From: VXOI01 sp965197575
GTDB lineage: Bacteria > Chloroflexota > Dehalococcoidia > Lucifugimonadales > UBA3495
DNA: 64,000 bases
Assembly: GCA_965197575.1 (NCBI GenBank)
Contig: OZ240214.1
Coordinates: 186,001-250,000, forward strand
Direction of reading: 5' to 3'
Shown: piece by piece, positions 20,017 through 29,325 of the stretch
Layout of the letters: each line of letters begins with the position of its first letter
Numbering within the stretch: the first letter of the stretch is position 1
Notes under the pieces: model-generated
Databases searched by the model: none
What the model was told of the DNA's origin: nothing
What the model saw: the letters and a program-made list of their open reading frames with translations, nothing else
Program-made: the position numbers and the translations under genes

Positions 20017-21227
20017 TAGTACCGTTTCCAGAAAGTCTTACAATCATAAGGGAGATCAGGTAGGCTTGAGTAAAATCCTTTAGCGAGGCCGTACCTGATA
20101 TGCCTGTCTCCAAATACAAAGTCGAACTGACCCAATCCGAACGCTTCGCTCTGATTGAAACATCCGGCCGTGGCAAGCCGTTGGCCCGCACGGTAAAGCG
20201 GGCCCTTGCGCTGTTGAAAGCTGACGAAGGACTCTTAGACCGTGAGGCGGCTGAGGCGGTTTCGCTCAGCGCCGCCACTGTTGCCAGAGTGCGCAGACGG
20301 TTCGTCGAGGAGGGGCTGGAAGCCGCAATCAACGACCGGCCACGGTCAGGCCGTGAGCGCAAGCTGAGCGGCAGACAGGAGGCGCACCTCGTCGCCATCG
20401 CGTGCAGCAGTCCACCCGAAGGACATGTAAACTGGACGCTCCATCTGCTGGCGGACAAGGTAGTGGCGATGGAGTTTGCCGGGAGCATCTCCCTGGAGAC
20501 GGTGCGCCAGATACTCAAAAAAACGAACTCAAGCCGTGGAAGAAAAAGGAATGGCGCATCCCCAAGCTGAGCGGGGAGTTCGTGGCCCGGATGGAGGATG
20601 TGCTGGACCTTTATCACGAAGAGTACGACCCGGAGCGGCCGGTGGTGTGTTTTGACGAGTCCTCCAAGCAGTTGCTCGAGGATGGGCGGCCTCCCATCAA
20701 GGCCGCCCCCGGACGGGTGGAGCGCTATGACACCGAGTACCAGCGAAACGGGACCCGGAACCTGTTCATGTTCTGTGAACCGAAGGGCGGATGGAGACAC
20801 GTCGAAGTGACCGGGCGCCGCACTGCTGTGGACTTTGCTCACCAGATGCGCTGGCTGGTTGACCAGGCGTACCCCCACGCCAGGGTCGTCCGGCTGGTGT
20901 TGGACAATCTCAACACCCACAAGCCCGGCTCGCTCTACGAAGCATTTGGAGCGTCCGAAGCGCGTCGTATAGCCAAGCGTCTGGAGCTGCACCACACTCC
21001 CACCCATGGAAGCTGGCTGAACATGGCCGAGATCGAGTTGAGCGTCTTCAGCAGACAGTGTCTGAACCGCCGGGTCGGCGATGAAGTGCTGCTGCGGCAG
21101 GAGGTTGCCGCCCTCGAACGCGAGCGCAACGATGCTGGCGCCGTCATAGACTGGCGGTTCTCCACTCAAGACGCCCGCAGTAAACTCCAACATATCTATC
21201 CATCAGGATTAAATTGAAACGGTGCTA
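20017..21227 (+). mobile_element. IS630-family element, copy 3 (complete)
   Basis: TA 20017-20018 and TA 21226-21227 bound the element. The ends read GTACCGTTTCCAG and, reverse-complemented, GCACCGTTTCAAT. It splits the surface-protein gene within a codon for L after GEEV. Its right TA is also the left TA of MITE-B1. Confidence 0.88.
20100..21217 (+). CDS. IS630 transposase, copy 3, -1 frameshift type
   Basis: orfA (20100-20570) starts MPVSKYKVELTQSERF and has a helix-turn-helix at AVSLSAATVARVRRRF. orfB continues in the -1 frame after the A7 run 20517-20523 (KKNELKPWKKKEWRIP) and ends at 21217. The DDE residues lie in CFDESS, VLDNLNTH and SWLNMAEIEL. No other lesion is visible; with its intact termini this is the best candidate in the window for an active element of this group. 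Confidence 0.88.
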
Positions 21228-21347
21228 GTACCGTTTCCAGTTAGATTTATTGATACTGAAAGGCTGCCTCTAACTCTGGATTCCTGCTTGCGCGGGAATG
21301 ATTAACAGATATCCGATATAAGGCATATTCAAGTGAAAACGGTACTA
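21226..21347. repeat. MITE-B copy 1, 122 bp
   Basis: TA-bounded; ends GTACCGTTTCCAG and GAAAACGGTAC match IS630 copies 2-4. The interior contains GGATTCCTGCTTGCGCGGGA. No coding frame. It shares its left TA with IS630 copy 3 and its right TA with MITE-C. Confidence 0.85.
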
Positions 21348-21496
21348 GTATTACAACGACGCTTCATCAAATTGGGTGCCTCGTGAGTAGAAATTGCACT
21401 TGGGAACGGTCGGGCGGGAAGCTGTCGTGCAAGCTGGCCTATATCCGGGAAGGGACTCCCAAGAGCCCTATCACGCCAACCGTCGTTGTAATACTA
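21346..21496. repeat. MITE-C, 151 bp, ends GTATTACAACGACG
   Basis: Bounded by TA 21346-21347 and 21495-21496. The termini GTATTACAACGACG and CGTCGTTGTAATAC are a perfect 14-bp inverted repeat. They are unlike any full element in the window, so the mobilising transposase is elsewhere. It lies exactly between the two MITE-B copies. Confidence 0.8.
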
Positions 21497-21616
21497 GTAC
21501 CGTTTCCAGTTAGATTTATTGATACTGGAAGGCTGCCTCTAACTCTGGATTCCTGCTTGCGCGGGAATGATTAACAGATATCCGATATAAGGCATATTCA
21601 AGTGGAAACGGTACTA
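21495..21616. repeat. MITE-B copy 2, 122 bp
   Basis: Nearly identical to copy 1 by eye (differences at GATACTGGAAGG versus GATACTGAAAGG, and AAGTGGAAAC versus AAGTGAAAAC), same orientation and length. Its right TA (21615-21616) is shared with MITE-A copy 2. Confidence 0.85.
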
Positions 21617-21764
21617 AACCAATACCAAGGTGGGATGTGCATTTCTGGGGTCTTGAAGACGACCGAAAGGACTCCACAGAACCTCGTATCACCTTTGGGC
21701 CCCAAATGGGTGGCCACCGACAGTGGGTCTAGCGATATGTACATTTCACCTTGGCTTTAGTTTA
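21615..21764 (-). repeat. MITE-A copy 2, 150 bp, inverted
   Basis: Read on the minus strand it matches MITE-A copy 1 (16739-16888) over both termini and blocks such as GGTCGTCTTCAAGACCCC. Bounded by TA 21615-21616 and 21763-21764, the latter shared with IS630 copy 4. Confidence 0.85.
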
Positions 21765-22974
21765 GTACCGTTTCAATTTAATCCTGATGGATAGATATGT
21801 TGGAGTTTACTGCGGGCGTCTTGAGTGGAGAACCGCCAGTCTATGATGGCGGCGGCCTCGTTGCGCTCGCGTTCGAGCGCCGCGACCTCCCGTCTCAGCA
21901 ACGCTTCATCGCCCACCCGGCGGTTCAGACACTGTCTGCTGAAGACGCTCAACTCGATTTCAGCCATGTTCAGCCAGCTTCCGTGATTGGGTGTGTGGTG
22001 CAGCTCCAGGCGTTTGGCTATGCGGCGCGCCTCGGGCGGTGCAAACAATTCGTAGAGCGAACCCAGCTTGTGGGTGTTGAGATTGTCCGGCACCAGCCTG
22101 ATCACAGTGGCGTCAGGATATGCTTCGTCCACCAGCCACTTCATCTGTTCAGCGAAGTCCACGGCAGTGCGGCGCCCGGTCACCTCGACGTGCCTCCACC
22201 CACCCTTCGGTTCACAGAACATGAACAGGTTCCGGGTCCCGTTTCGCCGGTACTCGGTGTCATAGCGCTCCACCCGTCCGGGAGCGGCCTTGATGGGCGG
22301 CCGCCCATCCTCGAGCAACTGCTTGGAAGACTCGTCAAAACACACCACCGGACGCTCCCGGTCGTACTCTTCGTGATAAAGGTCCAGCACGTCCTCCATC
22401 CGGGCCACGAACTCCCCGCTCAGCTTGGGGATGCACCATTCCTTTTTCCGCCACGGCTTGAGTTCGTTTTTTTGAGTATCTGGCGCACCGTCTCCAGGGA
22501 GATGCTCCCGGCAAACTCCAACTCCACCACCTTGTCCGCCAGCAGATGGAGCGTCCAGCTTGCATGTCCTTCGGGTGGACTGCTGCACGCGATGGCAACC
22601 AGGTGCGCTTCCTGCTTGCCGTCCAACTTGCGCTCCCGGCCCGGCCGCGGCTTGTCATTGATGGCGGCCTCAAGTCCTTCCTCGACGAACCGCTTCCGCA
22701 CTCTGGCAACGGTGGCGGCGTTGATCAAAAGCACACCGGCTATCTCATCGTCCCGAAGTCCTTCATCTGCTTTGAGCAACGCCAGCGCCCGCTTGACGGT
22801 GCGGACTGACAGCTTGCCCCGGTGGGAAACCTCATTGAGACGGGAGCGTTCGGATTCAGCCAGCTTGACTTTGTACTTGATGGCAGCCATGTCTGGATAC
22901 TCCCTCACAGAAGGATCATACCCAAGTATGGCTGCCTTCTCATATTCTTGTAAATCTATCTGGAAGTGGTACTA
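21763..22974 (-). mobile_element. IS630-family element, copy 4 (complete)
   Basis: The left end GTACCGTTTCAATTTAATCC follows TA 21763-21764. The right end, reverse-complemented, is GTACCACTTCCAGATAG before TA 22973-22974. It is in the opposite orientation to copy 3 and closes the element train. Confidence 0.85.
21773..22890 (-). CDS. IS630 transposase, copy 4, -1 frameshift type
   Basis: orfA starts MAAIKYKVKLAESER at ATG 22890 (GGGAG 9 bases upstream); the A7 run is at 22467-22473; orfB ends at 21773. Catalytic motifs are CFDESS, LVPDNLNTH and SWLNMAEIEL. The residue before the second catalytic D is P, where copies 1-3, 5 and 6 have L or M, a substitution that might impair activity. The frames are otherwise open. 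Confidence 0.85.
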
Positions 22975-23313
22975 GCACTACAATGGTCGCTGATGAGAGT
23001 CGTCCTGGTTATCCAGGTGGGCATGGGGGTCATAGTCTAGGGCGAAGCATTTCGGGAAATCCGGCGGCAGCTAGCGCTCTAGGTCGAAAACTTAACCAAG
23101 CATTCGGCGCGGGCTTCTGCTCTGGGTCTGGTGTGTGGTGTGGTATGCGACGTGGAGCGGACCTACGGCCTTCCTGGTCAGAAATCACCGGTACTGGCGC
23201 CGCTCGGTCTTGCCCCGCACCGTGTAATTCACCGAGCCACCGCGCAGGAGCCAAGCATTCTTCTGGTTCGATCCACGAAGTTTCCGCATTTTACTGACGA
23301 CGGGCATTGACGG
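22975..23313. other. Non-coding stretch after the element train
   Basis: 339 bp without a convincing gene. It begins CACTACAATGGTCG just after the TA of copy 4, vaguely like the MITE-C terminus, but no matching right end was found. It does not resume the surface-protein reading frame. Confidence 0.35.
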
Positions 23314-24778
23314 AACATGAGTCATCCCGAATTTTGGATGGGAGGGGAGAAGGAAGGGGGATAGGCGAGCCAAAGGGAACTCAAGGCAGCTCTTAATCTG
23401 GAAAAGGGTATCGCGGCTTGGCGGTACCGTTTTCCGGTTCTATGGCACCAAGAGCGGAGCAGGTCTTGGACCAGGGCTCTGGAATCCGGGGCCAGCAAGG
23501 AGAGCAGAAAGGCGTAGACCAAACTGACCATGAGCAAGAGCTTGAGCCGGTTCTCCCAGAACCAGAGGCGGGGCCTCTCCATCGCCAGATCAGTCTTGCA
23601 GGCCCGGTAGCACATCTCCACCTGCCAGCGCCGGGCGCAGGCTAATACGATTGGCCAAGCGTCGTCAGTTGCAGCGATGGGTTCATTGGTCAGCAGGTAC
23701 CAGGGACGGCGTCCCTTCCCCGGCCGGGAAACAACGAGCCAAAGCTGTTCTTCCACTTGGGGATGGCGCACCGGAGCGAAGACGATGCCGGTTTTGCGGT
23801 ACTCTCTGCGGTGGACGTCCCAGAGCAAACGGTGGTCCACAGAACGCTTGCCCTGGGTGACCCGCCAAGCGTTGCGGCTGCCCTTGACGTCGGTCAGGTG
23901 GTAGCGGGTAGGCCAGCGGATGATGAAGCGGACCCGGTGGTGGGCCAATTGGTTGAGCCAGGGAGCGCCGGCGTAGCCTCGGTCGAAGACGTGGAGCGCC
24001 CGGCGTCCCCATGCTTGGGCGCATTGGGCCAGGAGGGAGGTGGTGTTGGTGCGGCGCTCGGAGGCCAGCTTTCCCCGGCTGGTCCACCAGCGCATGGCGG
24101 CTAGGGAAGGAGGCCCCTGCATCCCCGCCACCATGACGGTGAGCCACTGTAGTCCTGGGACGAATACCGGCGGCCCTCCCGGCGGATTCTAAAAGCCTGG
24201 TTTGATGCGCTTTAGGCGGGCGGCTTTGCTCGAACGCACCGGACACAGCCCCTCCAAGGCGATGCTTTCCGGCTTCTCCAGCACACTTTCATCCCAGATG
24301 GCCAGAGCCCTCCCGTCCTGTTCCTCCAGTTGGGCCAGGCCTTGGTCCGCCCGGTACCAGAGGAATCTCTCCAAGAGAATATGGCTCCACTTGGGAGAGC
24401 GCAGCAAATTGCTGAGCCGTTTGGTCCCCGCCGGAGCCTGGTCTGGGGAGAGGACATGGGTGCCCAATTCGCTAAGGAGCAGCCCAGACCGGGAGTGACG
24501 CAACCGCACGATGGCGGCCAAGGCCAGGAAAAAGGTGCGTACCAAACGCCGGTCGATCTGTTGGTCCAGCCACTGTTCCAATGGTCCGATGAACAACTGG
24601 AGTATATTGGCAACCCCCTGCCCTTGCTCCCGCCCCATTCCGTGTTGCAACATAAGAGAAGACCCCTCCTGGTGGTTGGTGTGTTGACAATCCCATTCCA
24701 CCTGAAGGGGTCTTCTCTTGTAACTGTTTCCTTATACGGGTTTTAGCCTTTTACCCAAACTCCGGGATGACTCATGTT
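23314..24778 (-). mobile_element. IS4-type element (complete ends)
   Basis: Terminal inverted repeats AACATGAGTCATCCCG (left) and its complement CGGGATGACTCATGTT (right) enclose one transposase gene. The sequences differ from the 400-aa IS4-like element. No clear target duplication. Confidence 0.75.
23322..24653 (-). pseudogene. IS4-type transposase with an in-frame TAG
   Basis: From ATG 24653 (AGGAGGGG upstream) the N-terminal part runs through LVRTFFLALAAIVRLRHSRSG and LAIWDESVLEKPESI to KPGF, then TAG at 24191-24189. The same frame continues NPPGGPPVFVPG, then LHVFDRGYAG (catalytic D) and CARRWQVEMCYRACKTD (catalytic E region) to 23322. Only the single nonsense codon breaks it. Since rpoC in this window ends in TAG, readthrough is not expected. 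Confidence 0.75.
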
Positions 24779-24860
24779 GGTAGCTAAGCTCATTTCGCCT
24801 AGGAGTAACTATGTTCAGGACCCATGGGTTTCTTGAGGAGGCTGTGAGAGAGATTTGGAC

Positions 24861-26083
24861 TAGTAGTCAGTCAACTTGGTTTTAGGATTTGTTAAATAAG
24901 GGGGCCAAATAGGTTGCCCTGTCTGGCAGGAAGAGTCGATGGCGGAGGTGGCGGTGATGGTAAGGGACAAGCACGCGGTGCGGCTGACGCCGGAACAACG
25001 GGAAGAACTCCGGCGTCTGATCCGGGTTGGGAAAAGCACGGCGCGGGTGAGCGCCAGGGTGCGGATTCTGCTAAAGAGCGACGACGGTTGGCCGGCGCCC
25101 CGGGTGGGAGGGGCTGGATGTGGCGCTGAGCACGGTGTACCGGGTCAAGCAGCGCTTCAGCGAGGATGGGTTGGCTGGGGTCCTGAAGGACCGTCCCCAA
25201 GCCCACCGGCCCCGCAAGCTGGACGACCGGGGCGAAGCCCGCCTGATCGCCCTGGCCTGCCGCCCGGCCCCGGAAGGCCATGACCACTGGACGCTGCGCC
25301 TTTTGGCTGGCAAGGTGGTGGAGTTGGGGCTGGCGGCTTCCATGTCCCACGAGGGGGTGCGAAAGCGTCTTAAAAAAACGCGCTCAAGCCGTGGCGGAAG
25401 AAGGAGCGGCGCATCCCCCAGGTGAGCGCCGACTTCGTGGCCCACATGGAGGACGTCCTGGACCTGTACCAGGAACCCCATGACCCCCAAAGGCCGGTGG
25501 TCTGCTTTGACGAGACCTCCACCCAGTTGTTGGCCGAGACCCGGCCTGCTTTGCCGCCCCGGCCGGGACTGCTGCGGCGGGAGGACTATGCGTACCGGCG
25601 GGAGGGAACCCGCAACCTGTTCCTGGCCTGCGAGCCCTTGGCCGGCTGGCGGCAGGTGGAGGTCACTGAACGGCGCACCATGCAGGACTTCGCCACCGGA
25701 TGCGCTGGCTGGTGGATGAAGCCTACCCAGGGGTCCCGGTGGTGCGGCTGGTCCTGGACAATCTGAACACGCATCGCACGGCGTCTTTGTACGAGACTTT
25801 CCCGGCAGCTGAGGCCCGGAGGATGGCCCGGCGGCTGGAGTTCCACTACACCCCCAAGCACGGCAGTTGGTTGAACATGGCGGAAATCGAGTTCAGCGTA
25901 CTGTCCCGCTGTTGCCTCAGCCAGCGGCTCCCCAGCGAGGAGGCCCTGCGGCGGGAGGTCCAAGCCTTGGTCACGGAGCGAAACGCCGCCCAGGCCGCCA
26001 TCAACTGGCGGTTCAATACCCAGGACGCCCGAACCAAACTTCACCGTCTTTACCCTTCCGATTTCACGGTTGACTGACTACTA
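24861..26083 (+). mobile_element. IS630-family element, copy 5 (complete ends)
   Basis: TA 24861-24862 and 26082-26083, both within CTAG. Termini GTAGTCAGTCAACTTGG and, reverse-complemented, GTAGTCAGTCAACCGTG. It interrupts the winged-helix/RHH gene after codon 16. Confidence 0.88.
24939..26077 (+). pseudogene. IS630 transposase, copy 5, two frameshifts
   Basis: The helix-turn-helix region breaks near 25100 (GGGTGGGAGGGGCTGG) and resumes as ALSTVYRVKQRF. The A7 run is at 25372-25378. The DDE part has CFDETS, then breaks again near 25693, where TTCGCCACCGG lacks one C relative to copy 1, and resumes as MRWLVDEAYPGVPVV with VLDNLNTH and SWLNMAEIEF. Besides the programmed site, two indels inactivate it. 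Confidence 0.82.
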
Positions 26084-26327
26084 GGGCAGGCCAGTCGGCA
26101 AATGAAATTGCGAAGCGCTTGCTCGATGATGGGAGGGCGACAAGCACGGCCGAGAATCCAGTTGGATCATTGGTGGCTACGCTTCACAAACACCATGCTG
26201 GGAAATCAGTCCGACGCGAGTGGCGGGCCGGCCAGTTTAGATATTATCCTGAAGCCGAATCGAAAGCAGAAGAGACAACCGAGGTCCAGCATTTGAGCAA
26301 CTCGTCCTCTCGTGACGACCTAACTTA

Positions 26328-27376
26328 AACGCTTGGTGTGAATTGTAAACTGGCATTTGGTTTGGTAAGGGAGGCATCCATAGCCGATAGTCAGCTTCTA
26401 ACCGGTCAAGAAAGAGGCTAAGTTATGGTGGATACGGACACCTTCCTCACGGTACTCTATGTGATGGCAGACGATTTTTGCAAATGCCACCCCCGGCTCC
26501 AAGGCACCCCCGGCCCCAAGGCTTCTCTGACCAGGAGCGAGGTGGTCACCCTGGTTATCTTCAGCCAGTGGGCGCGCTTCCGCAGTGAACGGGACTTCTA
26601 CCGTTATGCCGCCAGCCGCTTGAGGCCGGCTTTCCCCACGCTACCCCGCCGGAGTCAGTTCAACCGGCTGACGCGGCGCCACTACGGGATCCTGGCGGCT
26701 TTCTCCCGCTACCTGGTGGACTTGCTGCAAGGACCGCGTTGCCTCTATGAAGCCCTGGACAGTTCCGGCGCTCCCACCAGGTCTGCCAAACGCCGGGGCG
26801 CCGGTTGGCTGGCCGGGTAGGCTGACATTGGCTGGAGCAACCGCCTGGGCTGGTATGAAGGCTTCCACCTGCTGCTTGCGGTCAATCCCGAGGGGGTCAT
26901 CACCGGCTTCAGCTTTGCCCCAGCCAGCGTCAAGGACCAGACCATGGCCGGGGACCTCTTCGCCTTCCGGCATACTCCCCATCCCAGGCGGCCCACTTTG
27001 GGGGAGCCAGCCCAAGGCTGGTACGTGGTGGACAAAGGCTTTGAGGGCCAGGCGGCAGGACAGCGGTGACGGGACTGCTACGGGGCCCGGGTAATCTGTC
27101 CGCCCAGGCGCAACAGCAGGAACCCTTGGCCCAAAGCATTGCGCCGGTGGCTGGCTGGGATACGCCAGATGGTGGAGACCGTCTTCGACAAGCTCCACCA
27201 TGCCTTCGCGCTGGACCGGGAGCGCCCGCACCAACTGGATGGCTTTCAAACCAGATTGGCGGCCAAGGTGGCCTTGCATAATTTCTGTATCTGGTTGAAC
27301 CGGCAAGGGGGCCGCCCCTCGCTGGCTTTTGTTGACTTGCTTGGTTGGTAACATCACCTATTTCACACCAAGCGTT
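26328..27376 (+). mobile_element. IS982/IS5-like element with TTA duplication
   Basis: Perfect 15-bp terminal inverted repeats AACGCTTGGTGTGAA and TTCACACCAAGCGTT, flanked by direct TTA (26325-26327 and 27377-27379). It sits in the winged-helix/RHH gene downstream of IS630 copy 5. Confidence 0.85.
26425..27351 (+). pseudogene. IS982/IS5-like transposase with in-frame TAG and TGA
   Basis: One frame runs the whole length: MVDTDTFLTVLYVMADDFC, LTRSEVVTLVIFSQW, LYEALDSSG, then TAG 26818-26820, GWYEGFHLLLAVNPEG, WYVVDKGFEG, then TGA at 27067-27069, ARVICPPRRNSRNPW, AAKVALHNFCIWLN. The two stops look like single transitions (for example CAG to TAG, TGG to TGA). DDE-type, with no frameshift. Family assignment between IS982 and IS5 is uncertain. 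Confidence 0.72.
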
Positions 27377-27520
27377 TTAGAGTTGCCGGAGGATTGCGTT
27401 GAGTATGTCGACGCCTTGGTAGTACTGCCGCAGTTCAACAGCCGTCGTGAGGTCGTCCATTGGTTAATCAGAAAGGGAATGGAATCTGTGCGAGTTAGTT
27501 GACACGATGAGGAGATTTCA

Positions 27521-27973
27521 GTGAACAAGTGGATTGGATCTCGTTACGAAAGTGTGGTCGAGTTAAAACGGACACGTGCTAGGCAATCGTGGAAATGCCA
27601 TTCATGCGACCGGGTTATCAATTCGGGCGATTACTACTTCCGTCAATCTTTGGGGTTGATCAGGAAACCGCCAGGAGTGCGACTCAATGCTTTTTGCTTG
27701 GGCTGCGCGCATTCGCCACTAGCCAAGAAGCTAGTCAAAGGCCGGGACGACATGGGCGATGGTCAAACCACCGGAACTACAAGTCGCGCCGACCCCTCGT
27801 TAAAGACCGGTGGTTACGGCAACGAGATCGTAAAACCCCAGCGACCGCCGGTCTCTTCGGGAGCTTTAGTGGCTGCGGACAAGACAACGGACGGAAACCG
27901 GAAGCTAAGGCCGGTAATGGAAATGTCGCTCTTCGAATGGGCGCTTGGTATAGAGCAGAATTGCGATTCCTAG
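27521..27973 (+). CDS. Small zinc-ribbon protein of unknown function
   Basis: A 150-aa product starting at GTG 27521 with GAGGAG 7 bases upstream. Residues about 25-65 hold two CxxC knuckles, CHSCDR and CLGC, spaced about 34 residues apart around INSGDYYFRQSLG, suggesting one zinc ribbon. The C-terminal half is polar and unrecognised. It starts 18 bp after the stop of the disrupted winged-helix/RHH gene and was probably co-transcribed with it. It could bind nucleic acid; that is inference. Confidence 0.6.
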   Translation: MNKWIGSRYESVVELKRTRARQSWKCHSCDRVINSGDYYFRQSLGLIRKPPGVRLNAFCLGCAHSPLAKKLVKGRDDMGDGQTTGTTSRADPSLKTGGYGNEIVKPQRPPVSSGALVAADKTTDGNRKLRPVMEMSLFEWALGIEQNCDS

Positions 27974-28238
27974 CTGGAACTCGTGAACCCTCGCGCTGAC
28001 CTGCTGGTATAAGAGTGAACTATCATCCCCGCAGCGGGCCGATGCACAGGTGGTGAGGAAATGGGCCCCTCAAGGCGTTGGGCAAAAATCTATTAACAGA
28101 ACCCTGAAACGGACGGAGACGACCAAGATTGACCGTTAGACACCTCGTACGCCCGTTGGGTAGTGATGCCAATGGTCTCGTGCTTGGTCCCGAAGGGTCA
28201 AACGAATAATAGTCCTGTGAATAGGGTTGGGCCTGATC

Positions 28239-28655
28239 ATGCAGAAGAATCACTCCACACAGCGGCCCATGCACCCGTTCCCAGCACGCATGGCTCCTGA
28301 AATCGCATTTGAGGCACTTTCTTCCCTGCCAGAAGGGAGTCTGGTTCTCGATCCCATGTGCGGCTCCGGAACAGTTCTGCAACAGAGTCTCATCCGCGGA
28401 CATCAAGCCGTTGGTTTTGATAAAGATCCTCTAGCCGTCCTTATATCTCGGGTTTGTGGTCAACCCATAGAACACTCCCAACTGTTGAGAGAAGCGAATA
28501 AGATCGCCGACCAAGCAGAATCACTGCGTGAACAAAGACTCCACCTCCCTTGATAGACGAAGACGACGAAACTAAAGCGTTCATCTCATTTTGGTTCGGT
28601 AGCGAACATAAGGAGAACTCTACGTGCTTTGGCCTATTTGGTCGCTCTCAGAGGG
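28239..28655 (+). pseudogene. DNA methyltransferase N-terminal fragment
   Basis: ATG 28239 begins MQKNHSTQRPMHPFPARMAP, followed by the SAM motif VLDPMCGSGT and GFDKDPLAVLI, as in N6-adenine/N4-cytosine DNA methyltransferases. The frame stops at 28553. Conserved-looking sequence continues in other frames (LIDEDDETKAFISFWFG, then RALAYLVALR) until IS5 remnant 1 starts at 28656. The target-recognition and catalytic (DPPY) parts are lost. Confidence 0.7.
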
Positions 28656-29325
28656 TGTGTGAGAAATCCCATTCAGGCTGGCTTGAGTCTTTTGAGCATG
28701 AGATGGATCATGGCTGGGTGTACCCAAGCCTCGCCGGTTTCCGGCAATTCCACATAGTCTTTGCTCAGGCGCCGGCACCGTCCCAACCATGATAAAGTGC
28801 GCTGCACCACCCACCGGCGGGACAGCACCTCAAAGGAGTGACTGTTCGGCCTCCGCCGGACCACCGGCAGCAGCCAACCGCGGGTGGTCCGGGCCCAGGG
28901 TACTAACCGCCCAGCGTAAGCCGCGTCCGCCCAGATTGCCTGAAGCCGGGGAAACCGGCCCAGCAGCTTGGCCAATACCAGCTTGGCTCCATCCCGATCC
29001 TGAATGTTGGCCGCGTGAACTACCACAACCAGGAGCAGCCCAGTGGTGTCTACAGTGGTGTCTACTACGATGTGACGCTTGCGCCCGGCGACCTTCTTGC
29101 CCGCATCATAGCCGCTGGACCCCCTTTTTCCGTGGTCTTCACCGATTGGCTGTCGATGATCGCCGCGCTGGGCGTGGCAACTCGTCCCTCAGCCGCCTCC
29201 CGAACCCTGGGGCGCAAGGCCCCCTCAATGCCCTCCCAGCTCCCGTCCCGGCGCCACTCCCGAAAACACCACCACACCGTGCCCCAGGGCGGCGCCGTTC
29301 CAACTTGGGGCCTGAGCCCTTAAAG
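28656..29325 (-). pseudogene. IS5-family transposase remnant 1
   Basis: The left IS end GGGTGTGTGAGAA (28656) matches that of remnant 2 (36886). In minus-strand order: TVWWCFREWRRDGSWE, AIIDSQSVKTTEKGG, then a frameshift at about 29090-29110 into GRKRHIVVDTTVDTTG, AAYAGRLVPWART and SRRWVVQRTLSWLGR, the usual IS5 (IS427-like) order. The N-terminal third is missing beyond about 29325, where the sequence joins unrelated DNA. Confidence 0.78.

Larger units (their letters stand above)
24811..27502 (+). pseudogene. Winged-helix plus RHH DNA-binding protein, split by two IS elements
   Basis: Three pieces join into one reading frame. Piece 1 (24811-24862) has ATG after AGGAGTAACT and reads MFRTHGFLEEAVREIW. 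Piece 2 (26084-26327) continues in frame across the excised IS630 copy 5, keeping one TA: T-RAGQSANEIAKRLLDDG, then NPVGSLVATLHKHH and REWRAGQFRYYPEA, a winged-helix (HARE-HTH-like) pattern. Piece 3 (27377-27502) follows the second IS: LELPEDCVEYVDALV, FNSRREVVHWLIRKGMES, a ribbon-helix-helix pattern, ending TGA 27502. The last junction needs one extra base (ACT-TTA-GAG). The intact protein would be about 150 aa. A zinc-ribbon gene starts 18 bp later. It could be an antitoxin-like or restriction-linked regulator; the domain assignments are by pattern only. Confidence 0.65.

Noticed and set aside
19967..21193. 408-codon minus-strand frame opposite IS630 copy 3
   Set aside because: Antisense of the transposase; the plus strand has the DDE motifs.
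20017..22974. CRISPR-like array in the repeat-dense region
   Set aside because: Repeats are 120-150-bp TA-flanked elements with inverted ends, not short direct repeats with unique spacers; no cas gene is present.
22983..23297. 104-codon plus-strand frame after the element train
   Set aside because: No ribosome site, no motif, and it does not continue the interrupted surface protein.
24189..27069. Stop-codon recoding (readthrough of TAG/TGA) as an explanation for interrupted transposases
   Set aside because: rpoC ends in TAG and copA in TGA in the same window, and the stops are scattered in mobile genes only; nonsense mutation is simpler.
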